Shown here piece by piece: positions 11,597 through 23,079 of a stretch of DNA of 64,000 bases. Source of the DNA: Hibiscus mutabilis. Lineage: Eukaryota > Streptophyta > Magnoliopsida > Malvales > Malvaceae. The DNA lies in contig CM033745.1 in the NCBI GenBank assembly GCA_019671005.1, positions 1,907,146 to 1,971,145 of the forward strand, written 5' to 3'. Numbering within the stretch: position 1 is the first letter of the stretch; each line of letters starts with the position of its first letter. A model generated the notes under the pieces. The model was given only the letters and a program-made list of their open reading frames with translations, had not been told where the DNA came from and did not search any database. The position numbers were made by a program, and so were the translations under genes.

Positions 11597-14500
11597 GAAA
11601 GGTTTGACAAAGCATCTTCCAATGGGAAGAGCACAAAGTGGCTTCTAGTATGGAAACATTTCCAGTCATACCTAGCATTGCCTGACCCACACTTTGTTTT
11701 TACTCACCACCTTAGTTATATCTTTATCCCTCTTTTATACACATAAATATTAACTTTATTAATGATTTTTTTAAATATAGACTAGTATGTATTTAAAACA
11801 TACATTTATGTATCATTTTGCTGGTTTTTTTATGAAGTCTACAACTAAATTATAGATATTTTCACCATTTATTTGTGTGATAAAAATTTAATACGTTTGT
11901 ATGAAGTATTATTATGTACGATAATAAAAAATAAAAAATTAATTAAGAAAAATAAAGCATGAGATTTTGGATATTTTTGAACAAACAAAAAACACTACAT
12001 CATACTATATAATTGATAGGGAATGTACAATATATTGGATGGATCAAGAGATATTTGGAACAATTATATTTTAAATATAAAAGTATATATTGCTAATATA
12101 AAATCATATATACGCCCATAGTTAACATATTTTTACATATATAGCATGGACTCTTCACACATAAATAAAATTATCTTGTATCAAAAGAAAAGGAAATTGA
12201 TATACACTAAGAAATCTATAAATATTAGTCTCTAATCGGAACTACTTAATCATGTAAAAGATAAAAAAAAAGGCAGGGAAGTGGAGAAACTCGCTGGAAT
12301 GGTGCGTGGGGAAGCAGAGGATAAGTCAGCGAAGAATACCAGTAAGTAACGGGTTGTAATCAAAGAATACCTTTTTAGGGGATGATGATACAGAGAAAAC
12401 GAAACGGTCAAACATTCAAACTTGAAGAACTATTAATAGGTTTTTGGAATATTAGGCACACACGTGGCATCATTGGCACCGGCATTTGACCGTAGACAGA
12501 ACCGACATCCGGCACGTGGGAGAGACCTTTTGCTGCTTCTGCTTAGGCCTACCCTAACGTCACCCACACCTTTCTTTTCCCTTTTTGCCCTTTGCTTTCC
12601 GGTTTGGCCCCATCTTCCCAGTATTCCCCCACGTTTTCAACTACAACGTCTCGAGAAGTTCATACAATCTGTCCTAAGTCTAACAAAAAACCACCAATCC
12701 CACATTAGAATGTGTTTCTCCAATAATTTTAAAAAAATTAAAAATATTTAAACACATGAATTTCAGTTCAGATTTATTTTTATATAAATCTTATCATATA
12801 TAGTTTGTTCGGTTTTTTTTTTTTTTAAATAATTTTAATCTTACCTAGAGATTAGGGAAAATGAAGACTCTAGGAGAAGAAAGATGTACGTTTAGTATGT
12901 TTATAACCTATGACTCAAAAAAAAATAAAGATAAATAGCTTGACCAACCAGCCAAATGTGTTTGCTTTAAAATTATTAATAAGTTTGGGAACAAGATTTA
13001 TTGTAATATTATAATGATTAATTTTAGTTGTTGTTATTCATATGTAATATTATAATTCCATACATGGTTTTAATCAAAGTTTAAATATTTTTTATTTACT
13101 GGCTCAATAAGTTCTTAAGAAATACGAGTTCAAATCGTTTTGCCTATAAAGTATATATATATTGTCAAAAAATAAAAATATATATAAACAAATACTATTT
13201 AAAAAAATATTTTTTATTTACTATTCTACTTGTATTAATTTGTTAATAAAATTTTCCGGATATATATTTTAACATAAAATGTGTCCTTTTATAATCTTAA
13301 AATAAATACAGGGCGACCGGTTCCGTCCATTCACTCCGTTGCGGTCCTTTGAAATAAGGTAGAGTGGATCGGATCAAAAACTAGTTTTGAAGGGTGAGCA
13401 ATTAATGTTGTTTGCCGGTTATGGAAGATGGTATTAATGAAGAGTTGTTGCCGAATCTGCCAATTTATGCAATTGATTGATATATGTTGCATCATATTTA
13501 TGCATTTACATTTGCTGTACCAAGAAATACGACAAGTGGTTCACCGATAATCATCGTTTTGATGTTTACTAATAGCTACTTTTTGTTCAATGCCTAATTC
13601 TTCCGCAATTCTACATTACTCGCAACAATTTCGTCTCCCACTTTCATTCTATTTAGCTTTACTAAATCTTATAGATCATATTATACAATTTAACTAAATA
13701 ATTAATAATGGTTATGGTTTATTTATAGAGATTAGTATGCTTTAAATTTTATTATGTGTATAGAATTTTTATTTTGTTATAATTTAAATCCCAACATTTA
13801 TATACTTTTAAATAAAATTATTCTTTATTTAGATTGAGTTTGAACATGTTTAATTGAAAAAAAATTGATTGTGTAACATAGACCTTTATTATGGACCATT
13901 AAAATGCTAACCATCAATTCTATTTTTTTTCTTAATTAGAATTTGTAGTGGATTGATAAAGTATATCGTTGTAATTTTAGTTGACATTAAGTTCTATGTT
14001 TTTTTACTCAACGCACACGTGTAAAATATTCATTGGGTTATTTGATCTGGTTATCGAACTTAACATCGAAATTAAACTCAAGTATCTGAAACAAAACAAA
14101 AAAAACTCAATTGTCATATTGAATATTGAAATCAATCTTGAAGTACCAAATAGTATATTAACCCAAAAGGAAGGTTTTGAAAGTAATTGTTATAAACTTT
14201 ATATACACAATTTATCAAACTAAAAGTGGAAAGTAAAAAGGACAACACTGAAGTTACAACACGACAGACCAAACTCATAAGTTTGCGAAAGAATTGGGCA
14301 GAAACATCAAGCTTTGAAAACAAAAAAGATCAAATGCCAAAACAGGTTGCTTTAAAATGTGAAGTATCTGTTTTGTTTTTGTATCATCAGGTTAACACCA
14401 CCTAAATAAAGAGGTAAACTTGTGCACATGCATCTTCAAATGAATAAAACTATAAACATCCAACCTTTTTCATAAGCAAAAGCTATAATTAATTAATGGA

Positions 14501-14759
14501 GCCTTCCTCCAAAATAATAATAATAATAATGGAGCCGTAATTTGTGGCTAATTGTTTGCTTAAACGTGAACCTTAGTAACCTGTCTTTGTCATAGGTTTG
14601 ATTTATTACAAGTCAAATTATTCACTTGTTTCCATAGGTTCCATCTAATTCAAACTGAAAATAATACGTAAAATTATTAATTAAGCTATTTGATAACTGA
14701 AATTAGAGAATAGCAAATTTAAAAATGACTCCAATTTTTTTAAACAATTTTTATTAACG

Positions 14760-14875
14760 AAATGAGAGGAGAATTTGCTCTTAATTGGTTTTAAATCCAT
14801 GACCTAGGAGAAAGGAATGAGTGACAACTGAGAACTTTAACTACTTGCTATAGAGTTTGTTGACTAAATGATTCC
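14760..14875 (+). repeat. Dispersed SINE-like/degenerate element, copy 2
   Basis: Same skeleton as the module at 2755: a GAGAGGAG start, a GGTTTTAAATCCATGACCT core, a purine-rich stretch with GAGTGACAACTGAGAAC, and a TTTAACTACTTG...GTTTGTTGACTAA tail. Conservation is in order and spacing of these words rather than high identity, so it is an old family. Confidence 0.4.
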
Positions 14876-15955
14876 GAATTCATTTGTTTAGACAACATTT
14901 TTGATATTATAATTTATAAAATGTTACATTTTTTATACTAAAACCAAGTTGTGTAGAGAATTAGACCATTGACTCTTTCCTCTCCCTCTTTTGTTTTCAT
15001 TATTTTTAGTGCATTATTTAATTGAGTATAGTAATGAAATATTCAAAGGGTAAGGGTCCATTTTCTATCTAATATGGAATGACACAAAACTACCCACTTC
15101 TTATAATTGTTAGTTGCAGAGTGACAAAATTATTATTTCTTTATAATTTGCTGGTATCAGTCTAATAATTATCTTAGAGGAAGTTACTCATCCATTACAT
15201 GACATGACATCAACCAAAATCCCAAGTTTTTCTAATAAAGCTTACTACATAGAAACATGGTCAATGCAAATCCAACACTTCCCCTCTCTCTATATATATT
15301 GTTCAAGTTTCTTTGTATATAAAATATTATGTGATTATTTATTTGTCCTTATCTTATCGTATATTCATAATACTTTATTTGAGCGAAGGGTGAATAATAA
15401 TGGATTTCATGAAACTTCATTGATAGTGGGGTTTGCATGGAAAAATTGTGGAAACGAGTGTGGAATTCATATGACAGTGAATGAACAAGGCATATGGAAT
15501 TGCTTGTTTTAATATTTTTCCAAATTTGACTTGATTTTTTCTCTTTTGGTATAAGTTTGGCCAATTTCTCTTCAATTTAATTCATTCATTTTCTTAGTAA
15601 CACTGCAATAATGACTGAGCAGCTAATTTATTTGGTTTCCATCACAAAATTCACCATTTAAATATTCAGTTCATTGAAGCATATACCCAATTATCTAATC
15701 TGACAGATTCATGTCCATAAAAATAAACATTTTTTTATTAACAGAGGTTGGTCCAACCGCCCAAGTAGTAAGCAGTTTAGTATCACTTAAGCATGTATCG
15801 AGTTTGAGTCTTTGTGTATAAAAAAATTCTGTTGAAAGACTTACCTATTAAATTAAGTGTACAATGCGGGTCGGTCCAAATTACTCTAAAAATTAAAAGG
15901 ACAGCCAAAAAAAATAAGACAAAATATATTCTGTCGGTAAAAAATAAATATCTTA

Positions 15956-16027
15956 GTTATAGTGTAAAGCACCCTGAAACTAAGGTAAGTTGTTATAGTG
16001 TAAAGCACCCTGAAACTAAGGTAAGTT
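15956..16027. repeat. Exact 36-bp tandem duplication
   Basis: Two identical 36-base units follow one another directly, each beginning GTTATAGTGTAAAGCACC and ending CTAAGGTAAGTT. No third copy is present. The identity suggests a recent replication-slippage event. No gene overlaps it. Confidence 0.9.
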
Positions 16028-18130
16028 GGAGCTATGCATAATTCTAATGTGAAATGTCTGTTTGATTCTTTGAAGCAGTCAAAACACATTTTTGGCCGAG
16101 TCTAGCTACTTAAGCTAAAGTGTCAACTTCTTTATAATTAATTCATTCCCACATTCATAAGTTATATTACTAGTTTCATTATTTATCTTAATGATTTGCC
16201 CCACCATTTTACCGACTACAATGCTTTATTATTTTGAATAGACAACGCTTTATTACGATAGAAAGTAAAGGTGAAAAGGACTCTCTTTGTTTCTTTTATT
16301 TACCTTAAAAACTTATATAAAAAAAATTATAATTTAAACATTTTAAAATTTAAATTTAATTCGGCGTGAATAGGGATAGCCAAGGGTTTTGGTCCCTTAA
16401 AATGATAAAATCGTACATATTACATCTTTAAAAATTATAAGTTAATACATGATAAAACCACATTTTGACTCCTAAAATCATAAAATTATGATTTAATCTT
16501 TTAAAATGTTATAAAGTTTTAAGTTAATATAATAATACATTTTGACTTTCATAAAAATTTATAATTCAGTTTTAATTTTAAAAAGGAATTTTCTGGCTTC
16601 AATTCTAATTTAATAGGTTTTTTTTATCATGCAATGCATATTATTCATATTATATTATATTTTCATTCTTCATTTAAAAGAAAAATAACCAACAACCAGT
16701 TGATCTAGCTAGATGATGCGCTAGATTTCTTAAGCAAAAAACTCTACATTGTGACTTGTGAATGGAGAAAATTAAGTTGGAAGCGTTGCCTCATATTGGA
16801 CATCTGCAAAACTCACTCCGAATTAGTCGATCAATAAGTCAGATACCGGTGGTTAAACCTAAAAAAAAATAAACGGCACATTGTTGAAATCAAATTCAAG
16901 GTCGCCTTTAATCAAGATCGGTGATGAAGACAGTTCAGTCTGTTTCAATACAGCTCAGCTAGAAAGGGTTTGCTTTTGATCATCTCCGATTTAATCTCTA
17001 AAGGTATGGGGGCAAAAGGAGAGGACATAGCTTTCATGTAATCAAGTGAACTTTTGAATGTGAAAATGTAAAGTTGGCTTTATGGAGGACATAGCTATAC
17101 ATGGTCCAAAAGGCCCACTTTTTTTTTATTTGTTCAACGTTCAAAAAAGCTACACTGGATTTTCCTCCTGCTAAATCACAATAAAAAGATTGCATTCATT
17201 TCATTCTTCTTCTCATTATGATCATGTGCACACTAAAAAAATAAGACTCGACTTCAATGTAAATTTTCTTAATCTTGATGGGCTAATTCCCCCAAATTGT
17301 TGTTTGTAGGCTGAGTATTTTGCAAGCCAAAAATATGCTGGGTTAGGTGTTATCTCAGCTGGTGTTTTTGAATATAAAATATAAGAATGGGTCGACAGTT
17401 TGAATATTTGTTTATGAACTGGAAATGTTGCCTCATAGTTTGTCCTTTAATGGCAGTGTCAAAGGAGCAACAAGTGCTTCAGAAACCCAAATTTTGAAGG
17501 ATGTGATTGCGGCCAATCAAGTCATTGAACTACTGATGATAGGGTGGGGCAATCATTGACTCCTTGAATTTTGTTAAATAAAATCAAGTTTAGTGGGTAT
17601 TTGGTGACTTAATCCTAACCTAATGTTAAGGTTGATTGAATTTGGGTTTATTTGTGAAAACAGACATTTTAAAACCCACTCAAGTCAAGTACAAAATACT
17701 ACACAAATTAAGTACAAATTGAGTTTGAGTTTATTTGTTGTTTATTATGATATAATATGAAAATTTCAGATTTATAAAATTTTATACCAAATTTATTATG
17801 GTTTTAACTATTTAATTACGAATAGTATTTATATTTTTTTGGTATAATTCACGTCTATTTTATGGTTTATGTTCGAGATTTTCATTTTTCAACAATGTTG
17901 TCTCCAGAACTCAAACATATATTATCTCTTTAAGAGTGTAATGTATATCGATATTACATCCAATACTTGATAGTAAAAGTATTTATATTTTAGTACATAA
18001 AAATTAGAAACAGCTCTAAAATAGCAATTTCCCCCCATAAAAAGTGCTTACGATAAGGTTAGGGTAAATGAGTTTTGAACTTTGTTAATAACAATCCAAG
18101 TTAAACATAGGTGCACCATAGAATTGGCAA

Positions 18131-18295
18131 TCAACAAGGAGCACTTATGTTTTCAACATCAATGACTTCAGCGACAAAACGCGACATCAATAACTCCATC
18201 ACTGTATGATTCCAAGCTCTATCATTAATGTCTGCAGCAGACTTTGTCCATTCAAGCTGCTGAAGGACGAATTGGGCAGGATTTTCTGACAAAGT
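18131..18295 (-). pseudogene. Possible exon fragment of an unidentified gene
   Basis: On the minus strand an open stretch of about 54 codons ends in TGA and has coding-like composition, unlike the surrounding DNA. It includes ENPAQFVLQQLEWTKSAADI, then NDRAWNHTVMELLMSRFVAE, then VIDVENISAPC at the end. A stop lies just upstream and there is no start codon, so it would be a terminal exon or a gene relic. I do not recognise the family. It sits about 255 bp from the LTR retrotransposon that starts at 18550. Confidence 0.35.
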
Positions 18296-18549
18296 TCATC
18301 CATTTTGATTACTACATTATTTGATTTCATTTATGGCATTTGCTAGTTCCTATGGCACCTCCATTGTATTGCAAGGCTGGAATATTATAGAAGCTAGGAA
18401 ACTTGCATATTAATGATGTCCTTTTCCGGTACATTTTCCCATCTCCTTGAGCTTGTGTACTACAAACTCTAATTTGCTGCATATATAATCAAACAATAAT
18501 ACTCAACAATGAATCAACGAAAATTGGTACTTAAATTACTAAAGGGTAA

Positions 18550-19045
18550 TGTAATCACTCATTTTTGTCCGGGTTTTAGTATTTTTAGTATTGTTGTAAT
18601 AATATTATTAATCTAAAAAAATAAAAAAAAGTAAAAAAATAAAATAATAATAATAATAAAAAAGGGGAGGGGAGTGGAGCACAAAGCTCCACGTCACCCT
18701 CCTCAACCCTATAAATAGAGGGCAGCGGCAGCAATTGGAAGAAAGCAAAAATTGGCAATTGCAAGCAAGCCAATTTGGAATCGGCATAAGGGCTGGCCGA
18801 ATAAGGGAGCTTAGGCTCCCGGCTAGCCCATGATCGGGGCAGTGTCCTTGGTCCTAGTCGGTTCGATCGGGGTCCTATTTTAGGTCCGATCTAGTTAATA
18901 TTTTTGGAGAGGTCGTGGTAGATCTCGGTGGCTACTCCAATTTTAAATAAAATGCGGGTTTTCTAAAACTCCACGCGGAAGAAAATATTTTCCAAACAAA
19001 AAATAAAAAACACTTTCTTTTTTAGCGAGAAAAAACATCGCTACA
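18550..19045 (+). repeat. 5' LTR
   Basis: Begins TG and ends CA. Differences from the 3' LTR are mostly length changes in A-rich and AATA tracts plus a few substitutions, so the copies are young. It holds a TATA box (TATAAATAG, 18710-18718) and, about 18 bases upstream of that, a perfect 7-bp stem with a 5-base loop (GTGGAGC-ACAAA-GCTCCAC, 18674-18692). The TGACG word (minus strand) overlapping the downstream arm is an as-1/bZIP-type core. Confidence 0.93.
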
Positions 19046-19047
19046 GA

Positions 19048-19065
19048 TGGCGACTCCACTGGGGA
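19048..19065 (+). other. Primer-binding site of the LTR element
   Basis: TGGCGACTCCACTGGGGA starts 2 bases after the 5' LTR. It begins TGG, the complement of the tRNA 3' CCA, and the following bases fit the 3' end of a tRNA whose acceptor stem starts GACTCC, as some plant arginine tRNAs do. Tat/Ogre elements are known to use an Arg-tRNA primer. The tRNA identity is from memory and not checked. Confidence 0.7.
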
Positions 19066-20555
19066 AATTTTTGTTTTTTCAAAAACAAATGAGAGTCGAG
19101 CTTTTTCAAATAATTACCGCTTTATTAATATCGGAAATTTCGGATTAAAGTGACTATTAAAGTAACATTCGATTATAATTGTGCGTTTATTTTAACGCAT
19201 TTAAAATATGGCATATAAACCTGTTTTTAAGTGGGGGGAAAATGCTAATGCTTTCGTGGAGATATCGTTCTCCCGTATGGGCCTAGCAAGTACCTTCGGG
19301 GCTCGAGTACCTTATACTTTCGTGAGGATATCGTTCCTTCGTATGGGTATAAGCGAATGGGTCCCCCTGAATTGAACCTGGTTGAAAGGAGCCTATAATG
19401 GGTGATGACCGGGGGCCTTGCTACTCTTAGTAGAGGACAGCAAGGACAATTCAGGTACCTCTTAGCACCAAAACTGCATATAGTGAGCCGTATGAGCCAA
19501 CCCCTTTAGAGCCATATGAAACTCTGCCCGATTAGTGGTCACCCTATTTAGGCTCTGGTGCCTTATTTCTTGTTTATGTACAGTTTTTATTACTCTATTT
19601 TTGTTATATTTATCATTTGTTTTATTTAATCATTTTATTTGGTACTAACTCGTTTTATTTTATTCTCATCGCACTGAGTTCACCTGCATCATTGCACAAC
19701 ATCATCACAATCTTAATGTTGCATTGCATTGATTTAGGACACATTTTGCATGCATTCATTTTCAGAATAATAAAACTAATCCTCGGGTTACCCCATTAAA
19801 TACAACAAAGATGGTCGATCTAGCACCTTACAAAGCCTCTTACAAAAGTTTGGTCTTGGGGCATGTCCAAAACCATCCATATCTTTTACAAACATTCTTT
19901 GCCAAGGTCCAGCCTTCATTGCTGAGTAAAACCCTTGCACCTCTGAAATGTCTACATTGACCACAGTCTGTAAAATTGTACCCAATCAAAAAAATAATAA
20001 GCTACCATGAACCAACACAATTTATAAACCCAACCTAGGGGGAAACAGAATCCACACTCAAAGTGTCAAATTCAAGAACAATTTCAGACGATGGCATAGG
20101 GATGAATAAAATGTTGGGGCATGCACCCAGATGACTGATCGAACCCAAGTTGAGGTTGGGGCACCGTCACATACAAAAAACCAAGATCCTGACGGGACCA
20201 GTGAAGAATCAGGGGCATCCCTTTGAGGATCGAAAAAAAAATCATGTCACATTCATGCATGTAGTTGCATTCATCTTGCATTAAACCATTTTTGCAAGCG
20301 TCATACATCTATGTTCAGTACATACACCGAAGTCACCATGCATTTAGGCATAAAATTCATGCATTTTTGCTTACAAAAAGGTTTAAAAAGAGACCGAACA
20401 TCCTCAGCCGTGGGGGCAACAACATGACAACCAACCTTAGTCTTAGAGGAAGCCGAACACAAAGAGGATGCTGAAACATCAATAAAAGGTAATAGTGAAA
20501 AATTTTGTGAACATTTACTGATTAATGTTTTTTTCATCGTAGGTCATACCTCTCC
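19066..20555 (+). other. Leader/internal region of LTR element, no coding
   Basis: No long open frame exists in this part of the internal region, and none of the short ones shows Gag zinc knuckles or other retroelement motifs. It includes two related blocks, near 19255-19295 and 19315-19350, both containing TTTCGTG-AGATATCGTTC and CGTATGGG words. These suggest an internal duplication within a former leader. Confidence 0.55.
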
Positions 20556-21425
20556 GCCAGTAGAGCAACAGAAGTAGACTTTTCCAGATCTTGCCTTCGT
20601 CATTGTTGATAGGCCAACAATTTTCAGATTCTGTTTTACCGCTGATGGTGCAACAATATAGACATCCTGAAGATTTCATTTCTCCGTTGATGGTGCAACA
20701 GATCCGAACCTTTCCCCAAACAGATCAAATTTGTATTCAAGTCTTGTTTCTCTGCTGACGGTGCAACCAGACCTAATTTTCCTCAAGTCTTACTTCTTTG
20801 TACAGTTCAAGAAAAAGAAAAAAATTATCAAAAAAAAATCATAAAAAATTAGAAAAAAAATCAAAAGATCAAAAGTCGAAAAAAATCAAAAAATGAAAAA
20901 TGAAGAAAATGAAGAAAAAATGAATGAAAATCAAAATGAATTTATCAACTTTCATCGCCCGAACCAGTCATCCGCTGATGGAGTGGCCAGGTACAAGCCC
21001 GTCGTCATCTGATCCTGCTCTCTGCTGATGGTGTAGCCAGTTCCAGGTCGTCATTGTCTAATCCAGTCCTCCGCTGATGGAGTAACCGGGTCCAAGCTCT
21101 CGTCGTCATCTGATCCTGCTCTCCGCTGATGGTGTAGCGGTTCCAGTCGTCATTGTCCAATCCGATCCTCCCGTGATGGGAGTGACCGGGTCCAAGCTCT
21201 GTCGCCTCTCGATCCTCGCTCTCCGCCGTGATGGTGTAGCCGGTTCCAGTGTCGTAATTATCCAATCCATCCTCCGCGTGATGGAGTGACCGGGTCCAAG
21301 CTCCCGTCGCCCCTCTCGATCCGCTCTTGGCCGATGGTGTAGCGGTTCCAGTCATCATTATCCGATCCGATCCCGCTGATGGAGTGGCTAGGTCCCGATT
21401 CTTTGTTGTCCTACTTACCCGTGAT
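20556..21425 (+). repeat. Tandem-repeat block A inside LTR element
   Basis: Degenerate tandem units share the word CTGATGG(A/T)G(T/C)(A/G)(G/A)C. The clearest part, 20960-21400, has units of about 90-105 bases. Each alternates a GCTGATGGTGTAGC...TTCCAG half with a GATGGAGTGACCGGGTCCAAGCTC half, giving about four units. Looser forms (GCTGATGGTGCAAC) occur from about 20640 to 20770. A stretch of A-rich DNA separates the two zones. Confidence 0.75.
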
Positions 21426-21564
21426 GGTGTAGTAGGGTTCGATTAATATTTGTTTCTCCGTTGATAGATCCAACTTTATCGATTTTCAAGTTTTCTTTAT
21501 TAATGTTGTAGCTAGAAAACAAATCAAAAAAAAAAAAAAAGAATAAACAATCAAAGAAAAATAG

Positions 21565-21565
<1 letters not shown>

Positions 21566-21602
<37 letters not shown>

Positions 21603-21616
21603 AAAAAAAGAAAAAA
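21566..21616 (+). repeat. Long poly(A) tract between the repeat blocks
   Basis: More than 30 consecutive A residues, followed by more A-rich DNA, separate tandem block A from block B. The minus-strand open frame over it is a poly-phenylalanine artefact. Exact length here is prone to sequencing error. Confidence 0.8.
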
Positions 21617-21639
21617 ATGAAAAACGAGCTTTCAACCAA

Positions 21640-22285
21640 ATTACGATCATGCCTCTTCGTCGAGTCGTAGCTTGATCAAAAAAAAAAAACTATCCGATCC
21701 CGCCTCTTTGCGATTGTCGTAGTTGGATCAAATCTTCGACCTTGCCTATTATTCGCGGTGTTGTAGTTGGGTCAAATCTAACTTTCGATTCTCGCCTCTT
21801 CTTCGTCGGTGTTGTAGCTGAACCAAATTCACTAACTCGGTCTTGCCTCTTCGTCGGTGTTATAGCTAGACCAAATTTACTAACTCTTGATCCCGCGCTT
21901 CTTCGTCGGTGTTGTAATTTGGATCAACATTACTAACTTTAGACCATGCCTCTTCGTCGGTGTTTTGTAGCTTGGTCAAAATTCACCAACTTTCAAGTTT
22001 TATCATTGTTCTAAAAAATGTGAAAAATGAAAAAGAAACAAAAAAAGAGAAAAAGAAAAAGAAAAAAATATGAAAAAAGAAACAAAAAAGCAGAGAAAAA
22101 GAAACAAAAAAAAAAAGAGAAAAATTGACATTTTTCTCGATCTTGCCTCTTCGTCGAGTTGTATTTGGATCGGACATCGAACTTTCACCTATCGGTCTTG
22201 CCTCCTCGTCGGTGTTGCAAATTGGATCGAATTTTGTAGACCCCTGTCTCTTCGTCGGTGTTTGCAAAGGGTCGAACTCTCTTTA
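21640..22285 (+). repeat. Tandem-repeat block B inside LTR element
   Basis: About nine or ten units of roughly 50-65 bases share CTTGCCTCTTCGTCGGTGTT followed by TGTAGCT-GGATCAAA-like sequence and a spacer. The phase is interrupted by A-rich and GAAAAA-rich inserts (22010-22125). The unit core resembles that of block A (GGTGTTGTAGC against GGTGTAGC), so both may derive from one ancestral repeat. Confidence 0.75.
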
Positions 22286-22539
22286 GGTATTAGCTTATAC
22301 CAATAATAATAGCAAGTAGAACTCGGTTTGGCTTCCCAACAAACAACCCCATTTTGAAGGCTTTGCTTCCCAGAGAGTGACAAGGTGGATCAACCAAAAC
22401 AAGAAAGAAGACATGCGCTGAAGAGAATGAAGATCTACCGAAGAAAGAAGACACGCGTCAAAAGGAGAGAAGTTTAGCCAGATAAGACAAAAATGAGTGC
22501 TTTTGATCTTTGCTTTGTTCTCGTTTCACAAGAACAAGC

Positions 22540-22552
22540 AAAGAGGGGCAAT
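22540..22552 (+). other. Polypurine tract before 3' LTR
   Basis: AAAGAGGGG followed by CAAT directly precedes the 3' LTR. This is the expected site for plus-strand priming in a Ty3-type element and fixes the orientation of the element as plus. Confidence 0.8.
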
Positions 22553-23074
22553 TGTAATCACTCATTTTTGTCCGGGTTTTAGTACTTTTAGTATTGTTGT
22601 AATAATATTATTAATCTAAAAAAAGTAAAAAGAAAAAGAAAAAAAGTAATAAAATAAAATAATAATAATAATAATAAAAAAAAATGGGGAGGGGAGGGGA
22701 GTGGAGCACAAAGCTCCACGTCACCCTCCTCAACCCTATAAATAGAGGCAGCGTGGCAAAGAATTGAAGAAAGCAAAAATTGGCAATTGCAAGCAAGCCA
22801 ATTTGGAATCAAAGATAAGGGCTTTGGCGAATAAGGAGCTTAGGCTCCGGCCAGCCTGAGATCGGGGCGATGTCTTTGGTCCTAGTCGGTTCGATCGGGG
22901 TCCTATTTTAGGTCCGATCTAGTTAATATTTTTGGAGAGGTCATGGTAGATCTCGGTGGCGACTCCAATTTTAAATAAAATTCGGGTTTTCTAAAACTCT
23001 ACGCGGAAGAAAATATTTTCCAAACAAAAAAATAAAAAATACTTTCTTTTTTAGCGAGAAAAAACATCGCTACA
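22553..23074 (+). repeat. 3' LTR
   Basis: Direct partner of the 5' LTR, about 26 bases longer, mainly through an expanded A/AATA tract and a longer G-rich stretch. The TATA box (22737-22745) and upstream hairpin (22701-22719) are both conserved exactly. Because transcription from this copy would read outward into the flank at 23.1 kb, it is a potential promoter for downstream DNA. Confidence 0.93.
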
Positions 23075-23079
23075 GGTAA

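Larger units (their letters stand above)
11610..18130. other. Long AT-rich intergenic stretch
   Basis: No convincing gene in about 6.5 kb. A CACGTGGC G-box/ABRE core sits at 12461-12468 next to a somewhat GC-richer patch (12440-12660) whose 95-codon frame shows no domain. Dispersed modules of the 2755 type occur near 12840-12960 and 14760-14875. An exact 36-bp tandem duplication lies at 15956-16027. The other short open frames are low-complexity or overlap these repeats. Confidence 0.45.
18545..23079 (+). mobile_element. Non-autonomous LTR retrotransposon (Tat/Ogre-like), with TSD
   Basis: Two long direct repeats, 18550-19045 and 22553-23074, begin TGTAATCACTC and end CATCGCTACA. They are flanked by identical 5-base target duplications, GGTAA at 18545-18549 and 23075-23079. 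A primer-binding site lies 2 bases after the 5' LTR and a polypurine tract just before the 3' LTR. The internal 3.5 kb has no gag, protease, reverse transcriptase, RNase H or integrase, and carries two blocks of tandem repeats near its 3' end. That layout and the PBS fit a deletion derivative of the Tat/Ogre branch of Ty3 elements. Family placement is inference, but the element boundaries are directly visible. It must have moved using proteins from an autonomous relative. Confidence 0.92.

Noticed and set aside
12464..12751. 95-codon frame near the G-box
   Set aside because: Lacks domain and start context; the amino-acid composition fits C/T-rich DNA.
15745..15830. tRNA-like stretch (GGTTGGTCCAACCGCCCAAG...TCGAGTTTGAGTC)
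   Set aside because: B-box-like words are present but the sequence does not fold into a cloverleaf with a proper anticodon arm; more likely a repeat fragment.
21005..21358. 117-codon minus-strand frame (TGTATPSAKSGSRGA style)
   Set aside because: It is a translation of tandem block A of the retroelement; unit periodicity, not protein conservation, keeps the frame open.
21415..21639. Poly-phenylalanine frame on the minus strand
   Set aside because: It is the translation of a poly(A) tract inside the LTR element.
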